Assembly: GCA_017429695.1 (NCBI GenBank)
Contig: JAFROK010000040.1
Location: 1-64,000, forward strand
Reading direction: 5' to 3'
Source: Clostridia bacterium
Lineage (GTDB): Bacteria; Bacillota; Clostridia; Christensenellales; Aristaeellaceae
DNA: 64,000 bases
Below the pieces are notes generated by a model. That model had not been told where the DNA came from and made no database searches. It saw only the letters and a program-made list of their open reading frames with translations. Shown here one piece after another: positions 17,432-25,596 of this stretch; the first letter of the stretch is position 1, and each line of letters begins with the position of its first letter. The translations under genes were made by a program, and so were the position numbers.

Positions 17432-18370
17432 TCAGCTTTTCAGGTCCGGCACCGGAACAGCCTTCAGCAGACTTTCCAGCACTTCGGACACTTCCGTATG
17501 GTCCGTCCGGGCGGAGCGGGACAGAATGATCCGGTGGCTGCATACATCCGGGAAAACCGCCCGGACATCGCTGCCCGTCACATAGTCCCGCCCGTCCATC
17601 CAGGCACAGGCTTTCGCCATCCGGTTCATGAACAGCACGCCCCGGGGACTGATCCCGGTCTCAATCCGCGCGTCTTCCCGGGAGGCAATGGCCAACCGGG
17701 AAATATAGTCCATCACCGCATCCTTCACGGTCACATCGCACACTGCCCGGCGCATCCGCATCAGGTCATCCAGTCCCATCACCGTCCGGATCTGTTCCAG
17801 CGGGTTTTCGGCCTGCCGGTTTCGCAGCATTTCCATCTGTGCTTCATGATCCGGGTACCCGATGCTCAGGCGAATCATGAACCGGTCCATCTGGGCATAC
17901 GGCAGCATCTGCGTTCCTGCAGCGCCGACCCGGTTCTGGGTGGCAATCACAATGAACGGCTCTGCCAGCGGATAAGTGTTTCCGTCCACGGTCACCTGCC
18001 GTTCCTCCATAGCCTCCAGCAGCGCGCTCTGCGTCTTGCCGGATGTCCGGTTGATTTCATCGCCCAGCAGCAGGTTGGTGTCCTGCAGCACGCCGGGGTG
18101 AAACACAAACCGTCCGCTCTCCCGGTCATAAACGGAAAAACCGACAATATCCGAAGGCATCACATCCGGCGTAAACTGAACGCGGCGGCAGCGGAGCTGA
18201 ACAGCTTTGCCAAGGGCAAGCGCCAGCGTGGTTTTCCCGACACCGGGTACGTCATCCAGCAGGATATGCCCGTCCGCCAGTAGGGCCGCCAGGATCTTCC
18301 CGATCACTGCGTCCTTGCCGGCCACGGCCTTCCGTATTTCCCTGACGACCCTTTCCATCTCCTGCCGCAT
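17432..18370 (-). CDS. MoxR family AAA+ ATPase
   Basis: 312 residues, cytoplasmic. Walker A DDVPGVGKTTLALAL (about 39-53), Walker B LLLGDEINR, the MoxR hallmark KTQSALLEAMEERQVT, sensor 1 VIATQNR and a C-terminal lid domain with SPRGVLF. MoxR ATPases act as chaperones for metal insertion or complex assembly, usually with DUF58/vWA proteins such as the one encoded next. AAGGAG lies 7 nt before the ATG. It follows the 5'-nucleotidase C-domain gene by 15 nt, in the same operon. Confidence 0.93.
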   Translation of the reverse strand: MRQEMERVVREIRKAVAGKDAVIGKILAALLADGHILLDDVPGVGKTTLALALGKAVQLRCRRVQFTPDVMPSDIVGFSVYDRESGRFVFHPGVLQDTNLLLGDEINRTSGKTQSALLEAMEERQVTVDGNTYPLAEPFIVIATQNRVGAAGTQMLPYAQMDRFMIRLSIGYPDHEAQMEMLRNRQAENPLEQIRTVMGLDDLMRMRRAVCDVTVKDAVMDYISRLAIASREDARIETGISPRGVLFMNRMAKACAWMDGRDYVTGSDVRAVFPDVCSHRIILSRSARTDHTEVSEVLESLLKAVPVPDLKS

Positions 18371-18385
18371 GCCGCTTCTCCTTTT

Positions 18386-19255
18386 TTATTCCCCGATGAT
18401 CGTGATCCGGCCCTGGGGTTCAGCATACCCTTCGCTGATCACATTTTCATCAGCTGCCAGGTACATCCAGACCACATCCCGCACCACAGCGGTCGTGATC
18501 GTGCTCTTTTCGTTTGTTTCCTTGGCTTCCGCAAAAATATAGGACGAATCCATGCCGTTGAAATTGGCGTTGCTTGTAATCACCGCATATGTTGCTTCCG
18601 GATCAAACGCTTCGCCGTTCACCTCGGTAATCGTCACCCGGCTGAGGGACGCCGCTTTGAACCAACTGTCCCCGTATGCCTCTCCCTTGTCATATGCCTT
18701 ACTCACGTCCACTGTGTATTTGAGGCCGGATACCTGCATCAGAGCCGCGCAGGCCGCCGCGGTGTCTTCCGTATAGGGCAGTCCCTGGCTGGCCGCTTCC
18801 AGTGCTTCCTGCAGCTGCGCGCCGGTCATATAAACCACGGCCACCTTGTTCGGATACGGCAGGACTTCCGCCAGCAGTTCCGCGCCGAATTTTCCTTCCG
18901 GAATGTCCGCCCGCAGGTTGCCGCCGTTCCACAGCGCCACCGTATGCGCGGCATCCGCGTCAATCGCGGTGATTCCCGCGGCCACGTCATCCTCTTCAAA
19001 GAATCCGTTGATTTCTTCACTTACCGCAAACCAACGCAGGGCGTCCGCCCAGAAATCCCCCAGGTTTGTTTCACCCTTCCGTGCCGCGTCTTCCGCACCG
19101 TACAGTGTGACATTGCTGTAAGCTTCCAGGGTTTCGTCCAGTTCAATCTGATTTCCGTGGGCGTCGGTAAATGTCACCGCTGCCGCATTGCCGATGAGTC
19201 CGGCGCAAAGCGCCGTTACCAGCACCAGTCCCAGGATCATCCGTACCTTTTTCAT
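18386..19255 (-). CDS. Secreted 5'-nucleotidase C-terminal domain protein lacking the phosphatase domain
   Basis: 289 residues. Signal peptide (about 1-25), then a region matching the 5'-nucleotidase C-terminal (substrate-binding) domain: TNLGDFWADALRW, ALWNGGNLRADIP, VVYMTGAQLQEALE and VSGLKYTVD. UshA-type enzymes are about 500-600 residues with a metallophosphatase domain first; that domain is absent here, so it cannot hydrolyse nucleotides by itself. It may be a secreted ligand-binding protein. It is the first gene of the eight-gene operon, with strong AAGGAGG and a good promoter at 19421-19450. The giant protein at 46882-63114 ends in what looks like the complementary phosphatase-like half. 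Confidence 0.75.
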   Translation of the reverse strand: MKKVRMILGLVLVTALCAGLIGNAAAVTFTDAHGNQIELDETLEAYSNVTLYGAEDAARKGETNLGDFWADALRWFAVSEEINGFFEEDDVAAGITAIDADAAHTVALWNGGNLRADIPEGKFGAELLAEVLPYPNKVAVVYMTGAQLQEALEAASQGLPYTEDTAAACAALMQVSGLKYTVDVSKAYDKGEAYGDSWFKAASLSRVTITEVNGEAFDPEATYAVITSNANFNGMDSSYIFAEAKETNEKSTITTAVVRDVVWMYLAADENVISEGYAEPQGRITIIGE

Positions 19256-19285
19256 GTTGTTTCCTCCTTGCTTTTCGCGTTCCGG

Positions 19286-19335
19286 ATATAAAAAGAAATG
19301 CGCCGCTTCAGCCTCCTGCAGGAAGCCTTCGGCGC
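19286..19335 (-). terminator. Terminator-like hairpin in the leader of the 5'-nucleotidase/MoxR operon
   Basis: On the minus-strand transcript a 6-bp outer stem (GCGCCG / CGGCGC, 19300-19335) closes an internal hairpin around TCCTGCAGGA and is followed by a U-rich run. It lies between the promoter (19421-19450) and the start codon (19255), so it could attenuate the operon. It could instead be a plain leader structure. Confidence 0.4.
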
Positions 19336-19420
19336 CTTCTGACACCGGAATGGTTCCGATGTTCCGATTATATCTTTTCCCCGCTTGTGCAAGGACGTAA
19401 CGGCTTGTGCCGACACGGGC

Positions 19421-19450
19421 AATATATCATGCGGCGTTTTGCTTTGTCAA
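19421..19450 (-). promoter_or_regulatory. Strong predicted promoter of the 5'-nucleotidase/MoxR/ECF/MATE operon
   Basis: A perfect TTGACA (19445-19450 on the minus strand) and TATATT (19421-19426), 18 nt apart. The leader to the start codon at 19255 is about 160 nt. The rest of the 19256-19580 gap, between 19451 and 19580, is AT-rich; it holds a 5-bp inverted repeat near 19466-19483 and nothing else I recognise. Confidence 0.75.
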
Positions 19451-19580
19451 CCGATGCAGTCCAGCACGTTAAAGTGTGCTCTAAACCCACTTTTATGAAT
19501 TGGTTTCGGATTTATTTGCGTTTATTCCCACTCTCGGTCTCATTTCTTTTTGTTTCAGTCTATTGTTTTCCACTTTTTAA

Positions 19581-21443
19581 TTACGCCACATCGTTTCCGC
19601 CAAATTTGTACATCAGCCACACAAAGCCCCCGGCCGGCAGTTTCACCGCGCCGGTGTCGTATGTTTTCCCGTCCGTCAGGTTCACATACGGCTCCTGCTC
19701 CCGGATCCAGGCGATCTGCGGCTCGTCGGAAAAATTGAACAGGGCGATCAGCTTTTCCCCGCGATAGTACCGGCCGATCCCCAGCACATGGTCATTGCCG
19801 GTATCCGTCAGCCACGTATCCGCTTCGGTATCAAAAACCGCATGTCCGGCGCGCAGCGTTTCCATTTCCTTCAGTGCAGCAAACAGTTTCCCTTCCGGCG
19901 TCGTTTTCCGGGTCCGGCGGCGTGCCTTGTCCCAGTCCATCCGGCCCCGGTGCAGGTAACGGCTGTCCTCCCTTTTCAGTGGATCGTCATGGTACCCGTA
20001 ATCATTTTCCGCCCCGATCTCATCCCCGCTGTACAGTACCGGCACCCCGCTCAGGGTGAACATGAACGCATGCAGCATTTCATCCAGGCGCAGCGCCTTG
20101 TCCATGGCCGCCTTGTCTTCGTTTTTCCGGGCGGTTTCAATGCCGCACAGGCTGGCCGTTGTGCCGCACAGGCGGGCATCCCCCAGCCTGGGATCATCGT
20201 TGTACAGTTCGCCCCGGGCAGGGCTTCCGGTCCATTTTCCGGTCAGGTAATCATTCAGGAAACGTTTATGGGGTACTTCCTCCTGGGCAAAATTCCGCAG
20301 GAAATCATAGTCCAGTCCCCAGCCGATATCATCATGGCAGCGAAGATAGTTCAGGAACGTGTATTGTTTCGGCAGGGCGAACACCTGGCCCAGCTGGTGC
20401 GCCAGCAGCCGTACGTCATGGGTGGCCACCGTGTGCCATACAGAAGCCATGGTCGTTACGTTGTACAGCAGATGGCACTCCGGCTTTTCCACCGTCCCGA
20501 AATAAGGCACCACCTTGCTGGGTTCCATGACTACCTCCCCCAGCAGAAGCGTGCCCGGGCAGACGATTTCACAGACCATCCGCATCATCCGCACCAGGGT
20601 ATGCACCTGCGGCAGGTTGCGGCATGTGGTCCAGAGCGCTTTCCAGATATAGGGCACCGCATCCAGCCGGATAATATCCACCCCGTGGTTGCACAGGTTC
20701 AGCATGTTGTCTGTCATGTCGTTGAACACGGCAGGATTGGCGTAGTTCAGATCCCACTGATAGGGATAGAATGTGGTCATAACGATTTTCTGTGCTTCGT
20801 CGCACCAGGTAAAATTGCCCGGCGCAGTGGTCGGGAAAACCTGCGGCACCGTCTGTTCATAGGCATTGGGAATGTCCCAGCTGTCGTAGAAGAAATACCG
20901 GTGTTGGAATTCCTTTTCACCGGCCCTGGCCCGGCGCGCCCATTCGTGATCCTCGCTGGTATGGTTCATCACAAAGTCCAGGCATACGGCAATTCCCCGC
21001 TTATGGCAGTCCTCCGCCAGTTCGGCCAGGTCCTCCATCGTGCCGAGTTCCGGCTGCACCTTCCGGAAATCGCTCACGGCATATCCGCCGTCGCTGCGCC
21101 CTTCCGGGCTTTCCAGCAACGGCATCAGGTGCAGGTAGTTCACCCCGCAGTCTTCGATATAATCCAGTTTTTTCCGTACGCCCTGCAGGTTGCCCGCAAA
21201 TTCGCTCACATACATCAGCATACCGACCAGGTCATGCCCTTTGTACCATTCGGGGAACGCTTCCCTGGCGCGGTCCATCATCTTCAGGGATTCGGGCCGT
21301 TCCTCCCAGCACCGGTAAAGCATTTCCGTAAAGTATTCCCAGGCACGCATATCATTGTGATACAGCTCGCAGTACAGCCATTTCAGCTCATCCGCATGGC
21401 GGCTGAAACGGTCGGCAAATTCAGTCTTCCATTCGCTGTTCAT
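19581..21443 (-). CDS. GH13 subfamily 4 enzyme, amylosucrase-like
   Basis: 620 residues, typical for amylosucrase. No signal peptide, so cytoplasmic. The N-terminal helical part and (beta/alpha)8 barrel follow Neisseria amylosucrase closely: FAGNLQGVRKKL, VNYLHLMPLL, SDGGYAVSDFR, LDFVMNHTSEDHEWA, APGNFTW and TTFYPYQWDLNY. Catalytic residues by alignment are nucleophile D261 (IIRLDAVPY), acid/base E303 (LLGEVVME) and D371 (CHDDIGW); D-to-E spacing equals that in the Neisseria enzyme. Expected reaction: transfer of glucose from sucrose to an alpha-glucan, releasing fructose. Sucrose hydrolase or isomerase activity cannot be excluded. Own promoter with extended -10, AGGAGG 8 nt before the ATG. 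Confidence 0.85.
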   Translation of the reverse strand: MNSEWKTEFADRFSRHADELKWLYCELYHNDMRAWEYFTEMLYRCWEERPESLKMMDRAREAFPEWYKGHDLVGMLMYVSEFAGNLQGVRKKLDYIEDCGVNYLHLMPLLESPEGRSDGGYAVSDFRKVQPELGTMEDLAELAEDCHKRGIAVCLDFVMNHTSEDHEWARRARAGEKEFQHRYFFYDSWDIPNAYEQTVPQVFPTTAPGNFTWCDEAQKIVMTTFYPYQWDLNYANPAVFNDMTDNMLNLCNHGVDIIRLDAVPYIWKALWTTCRNLPQVHTLVRMMRMVCEIVCPGTLLLGEVVMEPSKVVPYFGTVEKPECHLLYNVTTMASVWHTVATHDVRLLAHQLGQVFALPKQYTFLNYLRCHDDIGWGLDYDFLRNFAQEEVPHKRFLNDYLTGKWTGSPARGELYNDDPRLGDARLCGTTASLCGIETARKNEDKAAMDKALRLDEMLHAFMFTLSGVPVLYSGDEIGAENDYGYHDDPLKREDSRYLHRGRMDWDKARRRTRKTTPEGKLFAALKEMETLRAGHAVFDTEADTWLTDTGNDHVLGIGRYYRGEKLIALFNFSDEPQIAWIREQEPYVNLTDGKTYDTGAVKLPAGGFVWLMYKFGGNDVA

Positions 21444-21470
21444 ATATTCGTCCTCCTGTGTCTTTGCTTC

Positions 21471-21499
21471 ATTATATCATCCGCTGAACAGAAAAACAA
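21471..21499 (-). promoter_or_regulatory. Predicted promoter of the amylosucrase-like gene
   Basis: Perfect TATAAT (21471-21476, minus strand) preceded by an extended -10 TG; a weak -35 TTGTTT lies 17 nt upstream (21494-21499). Confidence 0.6.
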
Positions 21500-21530
21500 T
21501 AAACAGAAAAGAATATAATCCGGTCCATAC

Positions 21531-21555
21531 AAAAAAGAGGCGCAACCTGCGCCTC
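21531..21555 (-). terminator. Intrinsic terminator of the esterase gene
   Basis: A perfect 8-bp stem (GAGGCGCA / TGCGCCTC) with a 3-nt loop, followed on the minus strand by six U. It separates the esterase from the amylosucrase promoter. Confidence 0.88.
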
Positions 21556-21636
21556 CGCATTCCGCCGTTTTTACCGGAAACGGGGAAACCGTCTTCGAAG
21601 TCCTTTCCAATCCCGGCGTTTACGATTTTTTCCGGA

Positions 21637-22713
21637 TTATTGAAACAGCCTGGGCAGGAAGGACCGGATGCATCTGCGCCATACGGTCCAGTCATGGCCG
21701 CCGGGGAATGTCTCCCGGATGATTCCCAGTCCTTTGTCCTTCAGATATTCATCATCCCCGGCGAAGCTGTTCCAGTACTGGTCTTCCGTACCCATGGCAC
21801 GGTAGAACACCCGAAACGCTTCGCCGAATTTTTCAGCGTCCTCCAGCATCTTCAGATACGGCTGGGGATCGTCCGTCGGCCACGGGGCCCGCAGGAACCC
21901 GCTGAACAGTCCGGCATACCCGAACAGTTCCGGATGGGTCAGCGTCGTAATGCTCGTCTGGAAACTGCCCATGCTCAGCCCGGCCATGGCCCGGTGCCAT
22001 TTATCGGTCAGCACATTGTAACGGGATTCAATGAAGGGAATCAGGTCTTTGACCAGGATCTTCGGGAACAGCATCCGGTCGCTGGAATTTTCCGCCCTGG
22101 CCATACCGTTCCCCATGACAATGATCATTTCCGCCATCTGTCCGTCTGCCAGCAGCCGGTCGGCAATCCGGCCCACATGGCCCTGGAAGACCCAGCCGGT
22201 TTCATTCTCACCATAGCCGTGCTGCAGGTACAGCACAGGATACTTCTTCTGAGGATTATACGCCGGCGGCGTATAGACCAGGCAGATCTCATGCTTGCCG
22301 GTTACGGAGGACGGCACATAATGCCGCGTCACTGCGCCGTGTGCCACGCCGGGCAGTTTATCCCATCCGGCCATATCGTCCACCGGCACATCCACAAAGT
22401 TCATCGGACGGCAGCATCCGTATCCGATCGGCAGATACGGGCACAGTACATCCGCCCCGTCCACCTTCAGGAAGAAATACAGGAAACCGCGTCCCATATC
22501 GAACGTGCCTTCCCATGCGCCGTCTCCTGCTGGAGCCAGCGGGAATACCGTTCCGAAACGGTCAATCACAACTTCCTTCGCTTCTTTTGCAATTACCCGG
22601 AAGTGCACCCTGCCGTCCGGAAGGATTTCCGCGCCCTGGTCACCGTCCCGGCCCGATTCTCCGAAATACGGATCGAAAGATACAGTTACATCCAGCGGCC
22701 ACTGTTGATTCAT
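21637..22713 (-). CDS. Esterase family protein (enterochelin/feruloyl esterase-like) with N-terminal CBM48-like domain
   Basis: 358 residues, cytoplasmic (no signal peptide). An N-terminal immunoglobulin-like domain of about 100 residues resembles the glycogen-binding-like domain preceding many PF00756 esterases, then an alpha/beta hydrolase with the oxyanion region LYLQHGYGENETGW, the nucleophile elbow GLSMGSFQT (Ser in GxSxG) and the catalytic His in PGGHDW. Relatives deacetylate or deferuloylate plant polysaccharides or act on other esters; substrate unknown. Two adjacent ATGs (22716, 22713) follow GGGGAG; I chose the second for better spacing. Promoter, LacI-like operator and terminator indicate a single-gene, sugar-regulated unit. 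Confidence 0.82.
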   Translation of the reverse strand: MNQQWPLDVTVSFDPYFGESGRDGDQGAEILPDGRVHFRVIAKEAKEVVIDRFGTVFPLAPAGDGAWEGTFDMGRGFLYFFLKVDGADVLCPYLPIGYGCCRPMNFVDVPVDDMAGWDKLPGVAHGAVTRHYVPSSVTGKHEICLVYTPPAYNPQKKYPVLYLQHGYGENETGWVFQGHVGRIADRLLADGQMAEMIIVMGNGMARAENSSDRMLFPKILVKDLIPFIESRYNVLTDKWHRAMAGLSMGSFQTSITTLTHPELFGYAGLFSGFLRAPWPTDDPQPYLKMLEDAEKFGEAFRVFYRAMGTEDQYWNSFAGDDEYLKDKGLGIIRETFPGGHDWTVWRRCIRSFLPRLFQ

Positions 22714-22738
22714 CATCAAACTCCCCTTTCTTATTTGA

Positions 22739-22758
22739 AAATTAGTACGAACAAATTT
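22739..22758. promoter_or_regulatory. Predicted LacI-family operator at the esterase start site
   Basis: A 20-bp palindrome, AAATTNGTNCGNACNAATTT, in which eight of ten base pairs are symmetric and the centre is CG, as in LacI/GalR-family operators. It lies immediately downstream of the predicted transcription start, where a bound repressor would block elongation. No LacI-type gene is in the window. Confidence 0.6.
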
Positions 22759-22767
22759 CCTGCTCAT

Positions 22768-22796
22768 AATGTACCCGTAACCTGTGCAAATGTCAA
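22768..22796 (-). promoter_or_regulatory. Predicted promoter of the esterase gene
   Basis: Perfect TTGACA (22791-22796, minus strand), 17-nt spacer and TACATT (22768-22773). Confidence 0.7.
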
Positions 22797-22809
22797 CAGC
22801 GTTTTTTTC

Positions 22810-22838
22810 TTCTCAATCCGTCCCCGGCATGCTATAAT
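22810..22838 (+). promoter_or_regulatory. Predicted promoter of the DUF6483-like gene
   Basis: TTCTCA (22810-22815), 17-nt spacer, perfect TATAAT (22833-22838). Divergent from the esterase promoter. Confidence 0.6.
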
Positions 22839-22868
22839 TCAGATGATCTTTTTGATGGAGGTGCTGCG

Positions 22869-23261
22869 GTGTATTACTATGAGAAAGACTACATCATGCG
22901 CCTCATCCACGGCATCGCCCGCACCCTCGCCCGGATCCTCTTCGGCAAAGACGAGGAAAACGGCGAAGAAATTGCTGCGGTCATGTCCCGGGCTGTGCAT
23001 GAGAAAGACGATTATTTTCGCCGTATGATCGACGCCGGAGACATCAACAAAGCAGAAGACCGCCTGTTTGAAATGATCGAATCCTCTGCCTGGGCTGAGA
23101 AGGAAATGGCTGCCCTGGTACTTTCCTTCTATGATCACGCCAACAGCAAGCCGGATGAATTTCTGGCTGCCGCCGGATTCTCCCGGGAGGAAATTATCAG
23201 CGGATTGACCGACGCAATGAAAGCACTGGGAATGGAAATTCCGGAATACCTCAGAATTTAG
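22869..23261 (+). CDS. Small helical protein, DUF6483-like
   Basis: 130 residues, mostly alpha-helical and charged, no signal peptide or membrane segment. The N-terminus YYYEKDYIMRLIHGIARTL followed by LFGKDEE resembles the DUF6483 family of Bacillota proteins of unknown function; the match is from memory and moderate. The start is a GTG at 22869 with GGAGG 7 nt upstream. It precedes the DegV gene by 108 nt, which has a separate possible promoter. Confidence 0.65.
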   Translation: MYYYEKDYIMRLIHGIARTLARILFGKDEENGEEIAAVMSRAVHEKDDYFRRMIDAGDINKAEDRLFEMIESSAWAEKEMAALVLSFYDHANSKPDEFLAAAGFSREEIISGLTDAMKALGMEIPEYLRI

Positions 23262-23309
23262 GAAAGAACGATATTGATCACAAAACACCGTTTTCTGCCG
23301 TTAAGTGAT

Positions 23310-23338
23310 TTGCATTAATCCCCAAAACAGTGTAGAAT
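23310..23338 (+). promoter_or_regulatory. Possible promoter of degV
   Basis: TTGCAT (23310-23315) and TAGAAT (23333-23338) with a 17-nt spacer. The -35 match is only three of six. Confidence 0.4.
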
Positions 23339-23369
23339 AGCACGGTTAACGGAAGGGGGCTGCAGTTGA

Positions 23370-24203
23370 ATGTGGCACATTGTCGGAGATACCAGTTGCG
23401 ATCTGTTTACACTGGACGGAGGGGAAGGCGTTTTTGACTTCGCCACAATTCCCTTTACCATCCGGATCGGCAGCAAAGAATATATTGATGATGAAAACAT
23501 GCCCGTGGAGGAAATGCTCACGGCCAACGAAAACCACGCCGAACTGGCGCAGACCGCCTGTCCCTCCCCGGAGGACTGGCGCGAAAAGTTTGAGGCGCCC
23601 GGCCCGGTGCTGGCTTTCACCATTTCCAGCGCGCTTTCAGGCAGCTACAACAGCGCCTGCACAGCCCGGACGATGCTGCAGGAGGAAGATCCTTCCAAGC
23701 AGATAGCAATTATCGACAGCAAGGCCACCGGTCCGGAGCATGCGATGCTGATCCTGAAAGCCCGGGAACTGATTCTTGCCGGAGATCCCTTTGACGAAAT
23801 TGAAAAGGCGCTGGAACTGGAAGCCGAAAAGATTCACACCACATTTGCCCTCGCTTCCTACCGGAACCTGATCAAAGCCGGGCGTGTCAGCCGCCTGATT
23901 GGTTTCATCGCCGGCCATCTGGGTTTCTGGGGAATCGGCATCGGATCGGATGCCGGTGAAATCGCCATCCGCGGCAAAGCCCGGGGCGACAAGGCGATGA
24001 TCCGCTTCATGGTGGATGAAATCAAAAAGGTCGGCCTGGCCGGAGAAGAAATCCGCATCAGCCACTGCCAGAACCCGAAGGCCGCCGGAATGCTGAAGGA
24101 AGCGCTTGAAGCTGCCTTCACGAATATCCGTGTCATCCTGATGGAGACCCGCGGACTCGACAGCTTCTACGCCGAACGCCACGGCCTGATTGTCGGTTTC
24201 TGA
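23370..24203 (+). CDS. DegV family fatty-acid-binding protein
   Basis: 277 residues, the standard DegV length. It begins with DTSCDL, has the ligand-binding motif FTISSALSGSYNSA (about residues 78-91), the IDSKATGPEH loop and LIKAGRVSRLIGF. DegV/FakB proteins hold a fatty acid for the FakA kinase, which feeds exogenous fatty acids into phospholipid synthesis; FakA is not in this window. The ATG has a GGAAGGGGG purine tract about 10 nt upstream. The L,D-transpeptidase gene follows after 26 nt. Confidence 0.9.
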   Translation: MWHIVGDTSCDLFTLDGGEGVFDFATIPFTIRIGSKEYIDDENMPVEEMLTANENHAELAQTACPSPEDWREKFEAPGPVLAFTISSALSGSYNSACTARTMLQEEDPSKQIAIIDSKATGPEHAMLILKARELILAGDPFDEIEKALELEAEKIHTTFALASYRNLIKAGRVSRLIGFIAGHLGFWGIGIGSDAGEIAIRGKARGDKAMIRFMVDEIKKVGLAGEEIRISHCQNPKAAGMLKEALEAAFTNIRVILMETRGLDSFYAERHGLIVGF

Positions 24204-24229
24204 TCCCAATCAATTGACTGGAGGAACAA

Positions 24230-25444
24230 ATGCGTAAACTGTTATCCATATTGCTGATCCTGATCCTGTTGTGTTCCGTTGCCGGAGCAGAAGAGGAAAT
24301 CATTCTTTCTGATGATTTCCTCTTCGGTGTGGTTCCGGAATCCTCCGACATCACACCCGCATACCGTAGTGAGTATCATCCCGAAGGCCATGAAAACTGC
24401 TACTGGTGCACGCCCATGAGCCTGGCGGATGAAGAAGCCATCTGGGGCATGCTGACTTCCCCGATCACCGTCGTGGATATCGACATGAATAAGCAGACCG
24501 TGCTTTATGCACAGCCGGATGAATCCAGCGAAGCCATTGGTATGGTCACCGGCCAGAGCCAGGCGCTGCATGTCCTGGAGCAGGATGACAGCGGCTGGTC
24601 CCTGGTGGAAACCTATTCCACCAGTTTTCATGACAGCAAAGTCAAAAATTTCAACAATTTTGTCACCGGCTATATCCAGACCAAAAAGCTGAAAACGGTT
24701 AAAGTCAACCAGAATTACGGCATCATTATCGACAAGCTGACCCAGCGCCTGTATTTCTATAAGGACGGCCACCTGGAAACCTCCCTGGCCGTTTCCACCG
24801 GCAAATACAATCCGTCCGCCAAAAAGCAGCAGCCCTACAACGAAACCCGTTCCGGGGAATACCTGATTATCTATACCAAAACCGGTTCCCTGAATGATGA
24901 AGATTCCGGAATGATCTGCTCCTATGCGCTGAAATTCAATGCCGCCGATTATATTCATGAAGTGCCGCATAAGGTCAACGCGGACGGAACCAATAATTAC
25001 CGCGGCTTCGAAGAAATCCTGGGCAAACGCGCCAGTCATGGCTGCATCCGTGTCCAGGCTAAAAAGAACCCGGCCGGATACAGCATGTCCGTTCTGGCCA
25101 GCCTGATCAAAAAGCGCCAGGATAAAAACTGCGTCAAAATCGTCATCTGGGAGGATTACCAGGGCCGCCAGGTGACCATTCCTTCGGACGATACCCCGTT
25201 GTATTACAATCCGAAGGGCGGTTCAATGTATCACGCCATCGCCGACTGTCCCAGCGTCAAAAAGAAATTCCTGCCGCTGACCGCCTTCACTTTCGGCGAA
25301 TTGGACGAATCGCCTTACAGCAAGCTGACCCCCTGCCCCTACTGCCAGCCGACGCCCCGGCGGGCGGAACTGGAAGAGATCAACCAGCTTCATCTGGAAT
25401 CCTCTCCCGGAGATGTCATGAGCGTCTGGAAACCAAAAAAATAA
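24230..25444 (+). CDS. L,D-transpeptidase (YkuD) family protein
   Basis: 404 residues, secreted: signal peptide 1-20. After an SH3-like stretch (about 75-150) comes a YkuD domain (about 160-290) with the catalytic signature HEVPHKV and RASHGCIRV (Cys272). Such enzymes make 3-3 cross-links in peptidoglycan or attach proteins to it. The C-terminal 110 residues add a cysteine-containing segment, YHAIADCPS and LTPCPYCQP, which looks like a small zinc-ribbon-type module. GGAGG lies 5 nt before the ATG, and a good terminator follows. Confidence 0.88.
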   Translation: MRKLLSILLILILLCSVAGAEEEIILSDDFLFGVVPESSDITPAYRSEYHPEGHENCYWCTPMSLADEEAIWGMLTSPITVVDIDMNKQTVLYAQPDESSEAIGMVTGQSQALHVLEQDDSGWSLVETYSTSFHDSKVKNFNNFVTGYIQTKKLKTVKVNQNYGIIIDKLTQRLYFYKDGHLETSLAVSTGKYNPSAKKQQPYNETRSGEYLIIYTKTGSLNDEDSGMICSYALKFNAADYIHEVPHKVNADGTNNYRGFEEILGKRASHGCIRVQAKKNPAGYSMSVLASLIKKRQDKNCVKIVIWEDYQGRQVTIPSDDTPLYYNPKGGSMYHAIADCPSVKKKFLPLTAFTFGELDESPYSKLTPCPYCQPTPRRAELEEINQLHLESSPGDVMSVWKPKK

Positions 25445-25463
25445 CCGTTCCGGAATCGCATGC

Positions 25464-25492
25464 CGCTGCCGCCGTTTCGTGGCAGCGTTTTT
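25464..25492 (+). terminator. Intrinsic terminator after the L,D-transpeptidase gene
   Basis: A 7-bp stem CGCTGCC / GGCAGCG with a 10-nt loop, followed by five T. Confidence 0.82.
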
Positions 25493-25596
25493 GCATGATT
25501 TGATTCATATTATTCATTTTTGTCGAATTATTTCCTTTCCCATTGGCTGAAAATGAAATTTTATCTTGCAAATAATGCATTAATTTCGTTTTCTCC

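Noticed and set aside
19466-19483. Inverted repeat AGCAC...GTGCT as terminator of the amylosucrase gene
   Set aside because: Only 5 bp of stem with an 8-nt loop, no U-run, and it lies about 100 nt after the stop; too weak to call.
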